Shown piece by piece: positions 1 through 8,330 of a stretch of 64,000 nt of DNA. The position numbers and the translations under genes were made by a program. The stretch lies in the NCBI GenBank assembly GCA_035528415.1, contig DATKYQ010000030.1:62001-126000 (forward strand). The letters are read 5' to 3'. Origin of the DNA: DATKYQ01 sp035528415. Lineage in GTDB: Bacteria; Myxococcota; B64-G9. Below the pieces are notes generated by a model that ran no database searches, was not told the origin of the DNA, and worked only from the letters and a program-made list of their open reading frames with translations. The stretch's first letter is position 1, and every line of letters begins with the position of its first letter.

Positions 1-2
1 AG

Positions 3-2039
3 TTGCTGCGCTACGACTTCTCGACGGGACAAACCACCCAGGTTCTCTCCAGCGACCAGGATTTCCGGGAACTGGACATCTCGGAAAACCTGCGGGGGGT
101 GCACGGCGGCATGCCGCCGGTGTATGCCTTCGACCTGAACGACGGCTCCGACGGATTCGCCTACGACCGCTGTGGGGGCTCCATCTCCCGGGACGGGACC
201 CGGCTCACCAATTGCCGTGAGGATCACCGGGGATTCTACCTGCGCGCCTGGGGAGACTTCGGCAACTACGTGGCCGACATCGACACGCCCACGTCCAACG
301 AGGCCCTGGACCCCCAGTTCTCCGGGAACTCGAACGACCACATCCTGTGCAACGTGAAGAACGGCTCCGGCGAGTACAACGTCTGGCTGCTGACCATCTC
401 GACCGGGGACTGGGTCCAGGTAGCCGATGTCAACGTCGCCAACTCCGCATCGGACTTTTTCCTGGGCACGCCGGTCCAGCCCGAGCCCCTGCTGGCCCTG
501 AACCCGGACAGCCTCACCTTCTCAGCCCCGGAGGGAGGAACCAATCCCTCCCCCCGGCCGGTGGCGGTGACCAACGCCGGGCAGGGCACCCTCGACACCG
601 TGACCACCCAGACCAGCTACCAACAGGGCTCCGGTTGGCTCGGCGTTACCGTCGGTGGGTCGGGCAACCAGCAGTCGCTGACCAACAGCATCGATATCTC
701 CGGTCTGTCCGCCGGGACCTACGGCGCCACCGTCGAGGTCACCTGCCCCAACGCAGGCAACTCGCCCCGTTCCTACCAGGTCTCCCTCAACGTGGGCGAA
801 CCGGTGACTCTCCCGCTCCGGGTCAACTGCGGTTCCAACGGCTACACACCGGCCGGCTGGCGTGACGACGACGCCTTCGTCACCGGCGGCAGCGACTACG
901 ACTTCGACGGAGCCTGGGACACCAGCGCCGCTAACGCGGCGCCCGAGAGCGTCTACCAGACTGTCCGGCACCTGGATCACACTCTCTCCTTTCCGGACAT
1001 TCCCGACGGCGACTACACCGTGCGGTTCCACTTCGGGGACGACGCCCCCTCCGATTCCCGGTACATGGACTACTTCATCGAGGGCCAGCAGGTGACCGAC
1101 GATCTGGCCCCCGGCGTGGAAGCCGGAGACGGCTTCGTGGCCCTGGTCATGGACTTCGAAGTAACCGTCGCCGACGGCAACGGTCTCCAGATCGTGGCGG
1201 TCGCGGACAACGACAGCGACGTCTTCGAGGGCGGGATCGAGATCCTGGAATCTTCCGGACCGCAGAACCAGCCGCCGCTGGTCGACGCCGGCGACGACGT
1301 TCTGGTCAACTTGAGCGAATCGGCCTTCCTCTTCGGTACGGTCACAGACGACGGATTGCCCGGGCCGTACACGGTGGCATGGTCCCAGGTCTCGGGACCC
1401 GGCACGGCATCCTTCACCGAGCCGAACAACACCTCCACCAACGTGACCTTCTCGGAAAAGGGCGAGTATGTGCTGCGGCTGACCGCGGACGACGGCGAAC
1501 TCCAGGCCCACGACGACCTCACAGCGACGGTGACCGGAGATCCCACCATCCTGCTGCTGGGTCCGGTTGGCGGCGAAGTCTGGACGGTCGGTTCCACCCA
1601 GACCATCCGCTGGGAGGCGGTGCAGGTTCAAGACGTCGACATCCGGTATTCTACGGACAACGGAAATAGTTGGAACGTGATCACCTACACGGTGGACACC
1701 ACCAGTCCGGACTGGGGCCAGTACCCCTGGCTGGTTCCGGATCAGCCTTCCCGTGAATGCCTGGTGCGTATCGTGCAGTACGGAACAGATTCGCCCGTGG
1801 TCGTCTCACCGGCCCCTTTCGAGATCACCACGGGCTCCCTCCCCGACGGCGGCGATGGTGGCAGTGATGCCGGTGGCGATACCGGTGGAGATGCCGGCAG
1901 CGGTACGGACGACGATGTGACCGTTGGAGGAACCTGCGGCTGTCGGTCCCCGGCGGAATCGGGCGGCTGGATGGCGTTTCTGGTGATCTTCATGTGGTTC
2001 ACCCGTAGGCTTCAGAAGCACACAAATGTCGGGCGTTGA
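3..2039 (+). CDS. MYXO-CTERM surface protein with malectin-like and PKD-like domains (5' end outside window)
   Basis: The frame is open to the left edge, so the start is missing; the TTG at position 3 is not a believable start. In order I see a fragment resembling the last blades of a TolB/PD40-type propeller (residues 1-150), a BACON-like beta domain (160-265), a malectin-like carbohydrate-binding domain (270-415), a PKD/REJ-type Ig domain (425-515) and a further Ig-like domain (518-605). An Asp/Gly-rich spacer follows. The end is a MYXO-CTERM tail: a TCGCR motif, a hydrophobic helix (GWMAFLVIFMWF) and a final RR. In myxobacteria this tail directs export, processing and surface anchoring. 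The protein is probably a cell-surface glycan-binding or adhesion protein; its partner is unknown. It ends about 170 bp before a convergent kinase gene. Confidence 0.85.
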   Translation: MLRYDFSTGQTTQVLSSDQDFRELDISENLRGVHGGMPPVYAFDLNDGSDGFAYDRCGGSISRDGTRLTNCREDHRGFYLRAWGDFGNYVADIDTPTSNEALDPQFSGNSNDHILCNVKNGSGEYNVWLLTISTGDWVQVADVNVANSASDFFLGTPVQPEPLLALNPDSLTFSAPEGGTNPSPRPVAVTNAGQGTLDTVTTQTSYQQGSGWLGVTVGGSGNQQSLTNSIDISGLSAGTYGATVEVTCPNAGNSPRSYQVSLNVGEPVTLPLRVNCGSNGYTPAGWRDDDAFVTGGSDYDFDGAWDTSAANAAPESVYQTVRHLDHTLSFPDIPDGDYTVRFHFGDDAPSDSRYMDYFIEGQQVTDDLAPGVEAGDGFVALVMDFEVTVADGNGLQIVAVADNDSDVFEGGIEILESSGPQNQPPLVDAGDDVLVNLSESAFLFGTVTDDGLPGPYTVAWSQVSGPGTASFTEPNNTSTNVTFSEKGEYVLRLTADDGELQAHDDLTATVTGDPTILLLGPVGGEVWTVGSTQTIRWEAVQVQDVDIRYSTDNGNSWNVITYTVDTTSPDWGQYPWLVPDQPSRECLVRIVQYGTDSPVVVSPAPFEITTGSLPDGGDGGSDAGGDTGGDAGSGTDDDVTVGGTCGCRSPAESGGWMAFLVIFMWFTRRLQKHTNVGR

Positions 2040-2208
2040 GCCGGCCGGGCTCACCTTCGACAAGGTCTGCCTCACTACGAACGTCTCTTAGCCCGAAGTA
2101 CCAGCTTCACTTAGATCTGAAAACCGGGAGAAGAGATCTTGCCCACGCCCCATCGGTGGAAGCCCAAAAAAAGTGCTTTGTTTTGACTATCCTTCTGAGC
2201 GGCATCCC

Positions 2209-3828
2209 TTACTGGTAGTCCATCGGGCTGAGTAAGAAGTTTTTGTCGGCTTTGATGTTGACCATGATCTCGCGTGTCTTGCCGCTTGGCTGGTCGGTGA
2301 GCTTGACCTTGTGCAGACCCATTTCAAGTGGGTGTCTCTGGAAAGCCCCCTTGCCCATGCTCTCGCCGTCTATCGTCACTGTTACTCGTGGATTGACCGA
2401 GACGGACAGGGAGCCGTCCACCCCCGGCCTGGCACTCGTGTGCATGGACTGCGGCTGACCCATGTCGGGCAGGGGAACGTCGATCTTCCGTTGCCCGCCG
2501 AACGACAGCAGGATGAAAAGCGCAACGACCATGACGGCAGCGAAGATGAGCACAAGGAAACGCCAATCGTTTAGCAGGTTCGAGTAACGCTTGCCGGTGA
2601 CCGTGCTTTCTTCCGAGGCCGCCACCGAAGAACCGTGCTGATCGGTGTTCTCGTCGCCCTCGTCCGAGCCGGATTTGGTTCCCCTGACTTGCACATTCGC
2701 GCGAGTTCCGAGCAACTTGGCCTTGATCTCGGTGGCCGCCGCCTGTCTCTCGGACAGGATTTCCTCGTAGCGCTGCACGGCCAGCGGCGGCTCGGGAGCC
2801 GCCCTGACCAAGGTGCCCTTCTCTGAGATCATCTCGAAGCCGGTCGAAAGGATCAGGTCTCTTTCATCGCCAGAGGATCCCTGGATGGCCCTGTCGCGGG
2901 CGTGCAACTCGGTGGAGAACAGGCCGCGCACGAAATCCGACACCCGTTCGGTCTGCTCGACGCCTGAGCCCCTGAGCAGTTTGTGAAGCGAACGCTCCAT
3001 TTCCTTGGCCGACGAGAAGCGGCGCTTCGGGTTGCGGCGCATGGCCTTGCGTAACACCCGCAGCAGGCGTCGGGGAATGTCCTTGCGCAAAACCTTGATC
3101 GGCGGGATCTCGCAGCGATCGACGGCCTCCATGGTGCTGTAATCGGTATCTCGCTGGAACAGGCGGGTATGAGTCAGGGCCTCGTAGAGGACGACCGCCA
3201 GCGAGAACTGGTCGGAGCGGTGGTCGAGCGGCTTGCCGCGGACCTGCTCGGGAGACATGTAAGCGTACTTGCCTTTCAGGATGCCGGCCCGCGTCTCGGA
3301 CAACCGGGCCGTGGCCTTGGCGATGCCGAAGTCGACCAGTTTGGTAATGCCGTCGAACGACAGCAGAATGTTCTGCGGACTGACGTCGCGATGAATCACG
3401 TGCAGCGGCCGGTCTTCGAACTCGGCCACTACGTGAGCGTAGTGCAGGCCGGCCAGCACGTCGCACATGATCTTGGCCAGCACCTGGACGGGAAGCTCGC
3501 GGCCGAGAAACCTGGCCCGGTCGCAGATCGACATCATGTCGCGGCCGAAAATGTACTCCATGGCCAGGTAGGCGGTGTCGCCGTCGCGGCCGACGTCGTA
3601 CAGGTGCACGATGTTGGGGTGCTTGAGGCAGGCGGCAATCCTGGCCTCGTCTATGAACATCTCCTTGACCTCGTTCTCGGTGTCCAGGTCTTCACGGATG
3701 CACTTGACGATCACCGCCCGCTCGAACCCCTCGAGGCCGCCCTGCGAAGCCAGGTAGATCTCGGACATGCCGCCCACGGCGATGCGCTTGATCAACTCGT
3801 ACTTTCCGAGCGTGTACTGCTTGGCCAT
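2209..3828 (-). CDS. Membrane-anchored Ser/Thr protein kinase (PknB-like)
   Basis: A Hanks-type kinase of 539 residues. The cytoplasmic catalytic domain (about 10-285) has a glycine loop of the form IAVGGMSEIY, the ATP-contacting Lys42, the catalytic loop HRDVSPQN (Asp148) and the DFG motif (Asp166), so it should be active. After a low-complexity juxtamembrane stretch comes one membrane helix (422-444) and a short extracytoplasmic PEGA-like beta domain (473-530). That domain could sense the cell wall or a ligand. The variant HRDVSPQN, in place of HRDLKPEN, is common in myxobacterial kinases. The ribosome-binding site is weak (GGGGT). The KAS III-like gene lies upstream on the same strand with a 48-bp gap, so the two may be cotranscribed. 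Substrates cannot be told from sequence. Confidence 0.92.
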   Translation of the reverse strand: MAKQYTLGKYELIKRIAVGGMSEIYLASQGGLEGFERAVIVKCIREDLDTENEVKEMFIDEARIAACLKHPNIVHLYDVGRDGDTAYLAMEYIFGRDMMSICDRARFLGRELPVQVLAKIMCDVLAGLHYAHVVAEFEDRPLHVIHRDVSPQNILLSFDGITKLVDFGIAKATARLSETRAGILKGKYAYMSPEQVRGKPLDHRSDQFSLAVVLYEALTHTRLFQRDTDYSTMEAVDRCEIPPIKVLRKDIPRRLLRVLRKAMRRNPKRRFSSAKEMERSLHKLLRGSGVEQTERVSDFVRGLFSTELHARDRAIQGSSGDERDLILSTGFEMISEKGTLVRAAPEPPLAVQRYEEILSERQAAATEIKAKLLGTRANVQVRGTKSGSDEGDENTDQHGSSVAASEESTVTGKRYSNLLNDWRFLVLIFAAVMVVALFILLSFGGQRKIDVPLPDMGQPQSMHTSARPGVDGSLSVSVNPRVTVTIDGESMGKGAFQRHPLEMGLHKVKLTDQPSGKTREIMVNIKADKNFLLSPMDYQ

Positions 3829-3876
3829 TTTTTTACCCCGTTATGGCTGCCAGCAGAGCATAGACGCCACAGGATC

Positions 3877-4893
3877 TCAAGCCCGCAGCAGGCTCGCTCC
3901 CCAGGAATAGCCTCCGCCCACAGTGTAGACGGCCACCGGTTCACCCTCTTGCAGCAGGCCTTCGAGGCGAGCCCTTTCGAGGTTGTAAAAAACGTCGGCC
4001 GTGCCCAGCAGGCCGGTATCAGCGATGAAACCGGCCGAAGATCGCTTGGCCGATAGCCCGGCCAGTTCGAGAAAACGTTTGTTGTGCCGGTACGAAGAAT
4101 TCAGCATGACGGTGAAAGCTATGTCGCTGACGGACACCCCTGCCCTCCCGGCTGCGAGATCGAGCGTTTCGCGTCCCTGCCGGTTGAACTCTTCGACGAA
4201 GGCCGCCGTTGCGTCGGCCGATCGGTTTCGCGGCCGGTAGAACTGAAACAGGTGGCCGCCGCGCGCGAACACCTCCGGCGTAAGGTGGGTGCCGGCTCCG
4301 ACGTCGGGGATGCAAAAAGCCTGGTGGTGTTCGCCGCGGGTGGTGTGCGCCCAGGACAACAGGCGCAGCCGGGGATGGTCGCGGGTCAGCACCGCCGCCG
4401 AAGCGCCGTCACCGAAGACGAAGGAGTGTCCCAGAATCGGCCTCTCCAGCGACGTGTCCCAGCGCTCCGCGGCGGCGATTAGCACGTTGTTCAATTCGGG
4501 ATCGGCAAGCATCATGTCGCGGGCGATCGACAGAGCCAGGTTCTGGCCGCAGGCGCCCTGGTAGAGATCGAAGACATACGAGTTGAAGGCTTGCAGATCG
4601 GCCTGGACTTTGTTCGAGGCCTGCCAGCGGGAATGGTCCTTGACCGATCCGCTGTAGATGATCAAGTCCAGGTCTCCGGGCTCAAGCCCTGCGTCGGCCA
4701 GGGCTCGGCGTCCGGCCTCGGCGGCCATGTCGGACGGCATTTCGCCCGGCGCGGCCATGTGAATCTCGCTCGCGCCGATATGCTCAAATTTCTCGCGGCT
4801 GATGCCCGACTCCCGAACCGCCTCCCAGGCGTCGACAGCCTTCCCGGGTAGATAGCTCCCCAACCCGGCGATCCCGACCTCGACTGTGGACAT
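3877..4893 (-). CDS. 3-oxoacyl-ACP synthase III-like (thiolase-fold) enzyme
   Basis: A FabH/KAS III-family protein of 338 residues. I place the start at 4893 because AGGAGG lies just upstream of that ATG; two in-frame ATGs 30-36 nt further out have no such site. The nucleophile loop is recognisable (DLYQGACGQN, Cys115), as are the GDGASAAVL core near 161-169 and a C-terminal GGGYSWGA. However, the HQAN and GNTSAAS motifs that supply the catalytic His and Asn of true FabH are not in their usual form: the sequence reads SSYRHNKR and GLLGTADV there. The protein may therefore be a KAS III-like acyltransferase or condensing enzyme of secondary metabolism rather than the housekeeping FabH. No acyl carrier protein or other fab gene is nearby. 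The kinase gene follows downstream. Confidence 0.8.
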   Translation of the reverse strand: MSTVEVGIAGLGSYLPGKAVDAWEAVRESGISREKFEHIGASEIHMAAPGEMPSDMAAEAGRRALADAGLEPGDLDLIIYSGSVKDHSRWQASNKVQADLQAFNSYVFDLYQGACGQNLALSIARDMMLADPELNNVLIAAAERWDTSLERPILGHSFVFGDGASAAVLTRDHPRLRLLSWAHTTRGEHHQAFCIPDVGAGTHLTPEVFARGGHLFQFYRPRNRSADATAAFVEEFNRQGRETLDLAAGRAGVSVSDIAFTVMLNSSYRHNKRFLELAGLSAKRSSAGFIADTGLLGTADVFYNLERARLEGLLQEGEPVAVYTVGGGYSWGASLLRA

Positions 4894-4998
4894 TCTTCCT
4901 CCTGTTCTTCCAACTAGCATCATTTTCAAAGATGGCCGCCCGAAGCAAGGGAAAATCGTGCTTTACCGATCACATTTCAGCGAGCCGGTTTAGATGAC

Positions 4999-5028
4999 TT
5001 GAAACAAAGTGATTATTCCGGCAAGAAT
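4999..5028 (+). promoter_or_regulatory. Possible sigma-70-type promoter for the vWA lipoprotein gene
   Basis: TTGAAA at 4999-5004 and AAGAAT at 5023-5028 are 18 bp apart, and transcription would begin about 25 nt before the lipoprotein start. The -10 match is poor, so this is only a candidate. Confidence 0.28.
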
Positions 5029-5061
5029 GCAGTTGAAAAAGGCGGTTATGGAGGGATGGTC

Positions 5062-8000
5062 ATGAAAAGAATCACATTTTTTGCAATGCTATGCGTCTTT
5101 CTTTCATTGGCTGGCTGCGGGAGCAAGGAGGATCCAGGAGTAGACGCGGGGCCGGACGGGGGATTTGACGGCGGTGGAGACCAACAGCCGACCGCGGTTT
5201 CCGTGATCGGCCGGGTGGTGGACAGCCGCGACACGCCGGTTCCTAACGCGACCGTTATCATCTATTCCGATCCGGTGCAGGCGGCCACCGATCCCGACGG
5301 CCGCTTCGAGGCGGAGATATTGACCGGCCGGCACTCCCTGACGATTCTAAAACACGACCGGGTTCTGCTGCAGATGGACTTCATCGCGGAGGGGGAAGGA
5401 CCGGTTGACCTGGGCACGCTGCACCCCGATGGAGATTACGTCTACAACCCGCTGTACCTGCGGGGTTACAACTACCTGGGAGCCGACTTCCTCGCCTGGC
5501 AACACTGGTGCTCGCTGTTGGTTGAGGACTCTTCGGGCCGACAGGTGGCCGGTTTCGCCCCCGGACAGTTCGAGCTGACCGAGGAACTGGTCCGGCGCGA
5601 GGACGACGCCACCCTCGTTGAGCTGCCCGTGGACATCGTCGCCCAGGATGCCGACGACGACCCCGAGACCGGATTCTGGGAATCTACCACCGGCGGCGAG
5701 CCGATCGATATCGTCTTCTTGACCGACTACACCGGCTCCATGGGTGACTACGTAGCGGCCATTCGCGATCAGGTCACCACCTTCGTCGACCGGTTGCTGG
5801 AAAACCACGTGGACTTCCGGCTGGGCGCGGTCAGCTTCACCTCCTCCTTCAATTTCAACCGTACCCGGTTCATGTACGGCCCCCTGGAGGCGGACCGCTT
5901 CCTCGATGATATGGCCGGGGTGATCCGAAACACCGGGGGGATAGCTTGCGCCACCGACGCCTACGAGGCGATCATGTTCACGCCCTGGCTGGGCTGGCGC
6001 CCGGAGGCCCGCAAGGTGGCGGTGTTGGTCACCGATATCGTCCCCCAGACGGTTTACGGAACCTTCTGGTATCATGCCGGCAACACCTGCGCCACCCTCT
6101 CGTCAGCAAAGGAGTTCCTCGAAAAGCATGAAATCGAGCTGGTCTACAGCCAGAACCCCGAGTGTGGGGACCCAGGTTACGATTGCGAGGCGGTGGCTGA
6201 CCGGGCCTGTGACGAAAACAGCGGCCTGCCGGCCCTTGAGCAGGCGGGATTGGCAGTGGGCATCGGCTGGCCCTTTCAGGAAGAGGAGCTCTTCAACCTG
6301 CTGTTTCCCCCACCGGGCCCCGAACCCCCCTCTCGCTCCCGCTACCTGCTGGCCTGGACCAGCGGCCTGGACTGGTGGGATCCCGTCGGCAACCTGCACC
6401 TGACCGCCGACCAGTACCTGGTCCGTATGACCCTGCGCGCGTCCAAACCGGGCTCCCCCGGCGAAACCCTGCAGACGACCTGGGAGCTGCCCCTGGAAAG
6501 GGATCCGGTTGACTTCGTCATTCACATTAGTGACGAGGAGGGAAATCCCCTGGATGACACCTCGACGGCCCTGCGCTACTTCCGGGACGGCCGTCCCACC
6601 CGGAATGCCAAGTGGCAGCTTTCGCCCACCGACGGTGTGCTGGATGTCCTCAATTTATACCCGGGACGCTACGATATACTTACTACCGATACCGGAGAGA
6701 GTCCGGTGCAGGACTTCTCGCTGTCGCTGGTGGACCGCCGTGTGGTGGAGGTGCCGGAAGAGGGGCTGACCCTGGAACTACGTCCGCGACCCCCGGACGC
6801 GGACGCCTTTCTCTCCCTGGCCCGCGGGCTGATCCGCGATTTCGATGATTGGCGCATCTCCGGCGATCCCTTCGGGTCGTTCGCGCAAGACGCCGAGTTG
6901 TGGCTTCAGGATCTCGAGCAGGGCGGTCTGACCTGGCCGGAGATGGTTGCCCTGAAGCGCTTTACCGTGACCCTGTCGGCCTACGCCAACCTCAATGAGT
7001 ACGCGCAGCTCGAGACCGAGCGGGCGGTGGAAGATTTCCAGTATATCGTCCAAGACTTCCGCGCGGTCCTGGATGGGATTGACAACCTGAAGAAATCCAC
7101 AGAGATGTCCTGGGGTAAAACCATTACATCCACGGCGCTGCGGATCATCTACGCGGTGATCACCCAGGGACGTTTCACCGCCCTGGAGGCCCAACTGCAG
7201 GTGGGCCTGAAGATGCTCATCGACTACGCCAGCGGTTACGTGGTTGACGAGATCCGTGGGGTCATCCTGGCCCAGTTCCCCCGAAACGATATGTTCGAGA
7301 TGCTGGAAATCCTCTTCGAGGAGTGCCTGGTGCACAATTTCGGCGAAGGGGGCGGCGACCCGGACTGGGACCGTGTGATGCAAGCGGCGATGCACATGGG
7401 AATCGGCACAGCCCTGGACGAGGTCCGCCGGTTCGCGGCCGACGGATTCGTGGAGGCTGCCTTCGGATCTTTCGATCTGGATGATCCGCTGGAACAGGAG
7501 ATCAAGCGCCTGATCCAGGAAGTGCTGCGGGCGCTGACCACCATTGCGCTCGACGAGGGGGACGGCATGCAGATCCTCGGCGACGCCGTGGAGAAGTTCG
7601 CCTCCGGGTTAGGCACATACTTGCAGGAGAGCGGCCGCGAGAAACTTCTGGATTTGGTGGACGATGTCTTTGATCGTTCCCTGGATGCAATGCGCCGGAC
7701 GGGCGTGCCCGCGGTCGTGCGTGATTTTCTCATGGGCTTCGCCAAAGACCTCCTCCACGAGGCCGTCCCACACATGGAGGAATCTTTCGGAAGCCAGTTG
7801 GTCAATTTCAAGATCGACACGGACCGGGTGGTCCAGGTATTGATCAAGCACGGGCTCTACAACGTGGTGCTGCGCTGGTACTACGCCGAACGGGCGGCCC
7901 GGTCCCTGGGGCATATCCTGCAAAACGCCCGCTCCTACTCTCCGGAGGGGGAAGATGCCGACGACTGGGTGAGTAGCATGTCCAGTGATTTCTGGGATCT

Positions 8001-8310
8001 TCGTGTGCGCATGAGCTACCTGCAAACCTCGGCCATCAACGCGCTCACCATCCAGCAGCACATCGGCAACTGGGCCGAGGGCCTGGAGTTCCTGCAGAAA
8101 GTGCTGGAGGTCATCTCGGGGCCCCTGGACTTCATCGCGGCGATCTACCCGCCCCTTGATGACGCGGCCGAAGCGGTTCACAAGTTCATCATCGTCCTCA
8201 ACGGGGCCGAGATCATAACCCTGGCGGTGCAATTCGGCCTCAAGATCAACGAACTCAACGAGCTGGGCAAGCAGTCGAGCGACATGTACCAGATGTTGTT
8301 GCCGGATTGA
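5062..8310 (+). CDS. Large lipoprotein with carboxypeptidase-regulatory-like and von Willebrand A domains
   Basis: The start at 5062 follows a GGAGGG site and gives a clean lipoprotein signal (hydrophobic stretch, lipobox LAGC, Cys19); the whole protein is 1082 residues. After an Asp/Gly-rich spacer comes a short carboxypeptidase-regulatory-like beta domain (about 45-105). A vWA domain begins near residue 215. Its metal-site loop reads DYTGSMGD (Asp222), a variant of DxSxS with Tyr in the second position and Thr in the third. The last 500 residues or so are mostly helical and I recognise no family in them. The PPC/cysteine-repeat lipoprotein gene starts 20 bp downstream, so the two are probably an operon encoding surface proteins. 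A role in adhesion or protein binding is inferred only from the vWA fold. Confidence 0.85.
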   Translation: MKRITFFAMLCVFLSLAGCGSKEDPGVDAGPDGGFDGGGDQQPTAVSVIGRVVDSRDTPVPNATVIIYSDPVQAATDPDGRFEAEILTGRHSLTILKHDRVLLQMDFIAEGEGPVDLGTLHPDGDYVYNPLYLRGYNYLGADFLAWQHWCSLLVEDSSGRQVAGFAPGQFELTEELVRREDDATLVELPVDIVAQDADDDPETGFWESTTGGEPIDIVFLTDYTGSMGDYVAAIRDQVTTFVDRLLENHVDFRLGAVSFTSSFNFNRTRFMYGPLEADRFLDDMAGVIRNTGGIACATDAYEAIMFTPWLGWRPEARKVAVLVTDIVPQTVYGTFWYHAGNTCATLSSAKEFLEKHEIELVYSQNPECGDPGYDCEAVADRACDENSGLPALEQAGLAVGIGWPFQEEELFNLLFPPPGPEPPSRSRYLLAWTSGLDWWDPVGNLHLTADQYLVRMTLRASKPGSPGETLQTTWELPLERDPVDFVIHISDEEGNPLDDTSTALRYFRDGRPTRNAKWQLSPTDGVLDVLNLYPGRYDILTTDTGESPVQDFSLSLVDRRVVEVPEEGLTLELRPRPPDADAFLSLARGLIRDFDDWRISGDPFGSFAQDAELWLQDLEQGGLTWPEMVALKRFTVTLSAYANLNEYAQLETERAVEDFQYIVQDFRAVLDGIDNLKKSTEMSWGKTITSTALRIIYAVITQGRFTALEAQLQVGLKMLIDYASGYVVDEIRGVILAQFPRNDMFEMLEILFEECLVHNFGEGGGDPDWDRVMQAAMHMGIGTALDEVRRFAADGFVEAAFGSFDLDDPLEQEIKRLIQEVLRALTTIALDEGDGMQILGDAVEKFASGLGTYLQESGREKLLDLVDDVFDRSLDAMRRTGVPAVVRDFLMGFAKDLLHEAVPHMEESFGSQLVNFKIDTDRVVQVLIKHGLYNVVLRWYYAERAARSLGHILQNARSYSPEGEDADDWVSSMSSDFWDLRVRMSYLQTSAINALTIQQHIGNWAEGLEFLQKVLEVISGPLDFIAAIYPPLDDAAEAVHKFIIVLNGAEIITLAVQFGLKINELNELGKQSSDMYQMLLPD

Positions 8311-8330
8311 GGGGAAGAGGAGAGGCGATC

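Noticed and set aside
522..1631. A 369-codon open frame antisense to the first surface protein
   Set aside because: GC-rich shadow of a real gene with recognisable malectin and PKD domains; no start signal.
2134..2144. AGATCTTGCCC, a partial match to the sigma-54 upstream palindrome
   Set aside because: Only the right half matches; the left half agrees at three of six bases, and no sigma-54 promoter lies nearby.
2040..2208. Short plus-strand frame of 60 codons between the first gene and the kinase
   Set aside because: No ribosome-binding site and no protein-like composition; treated as intergenic.
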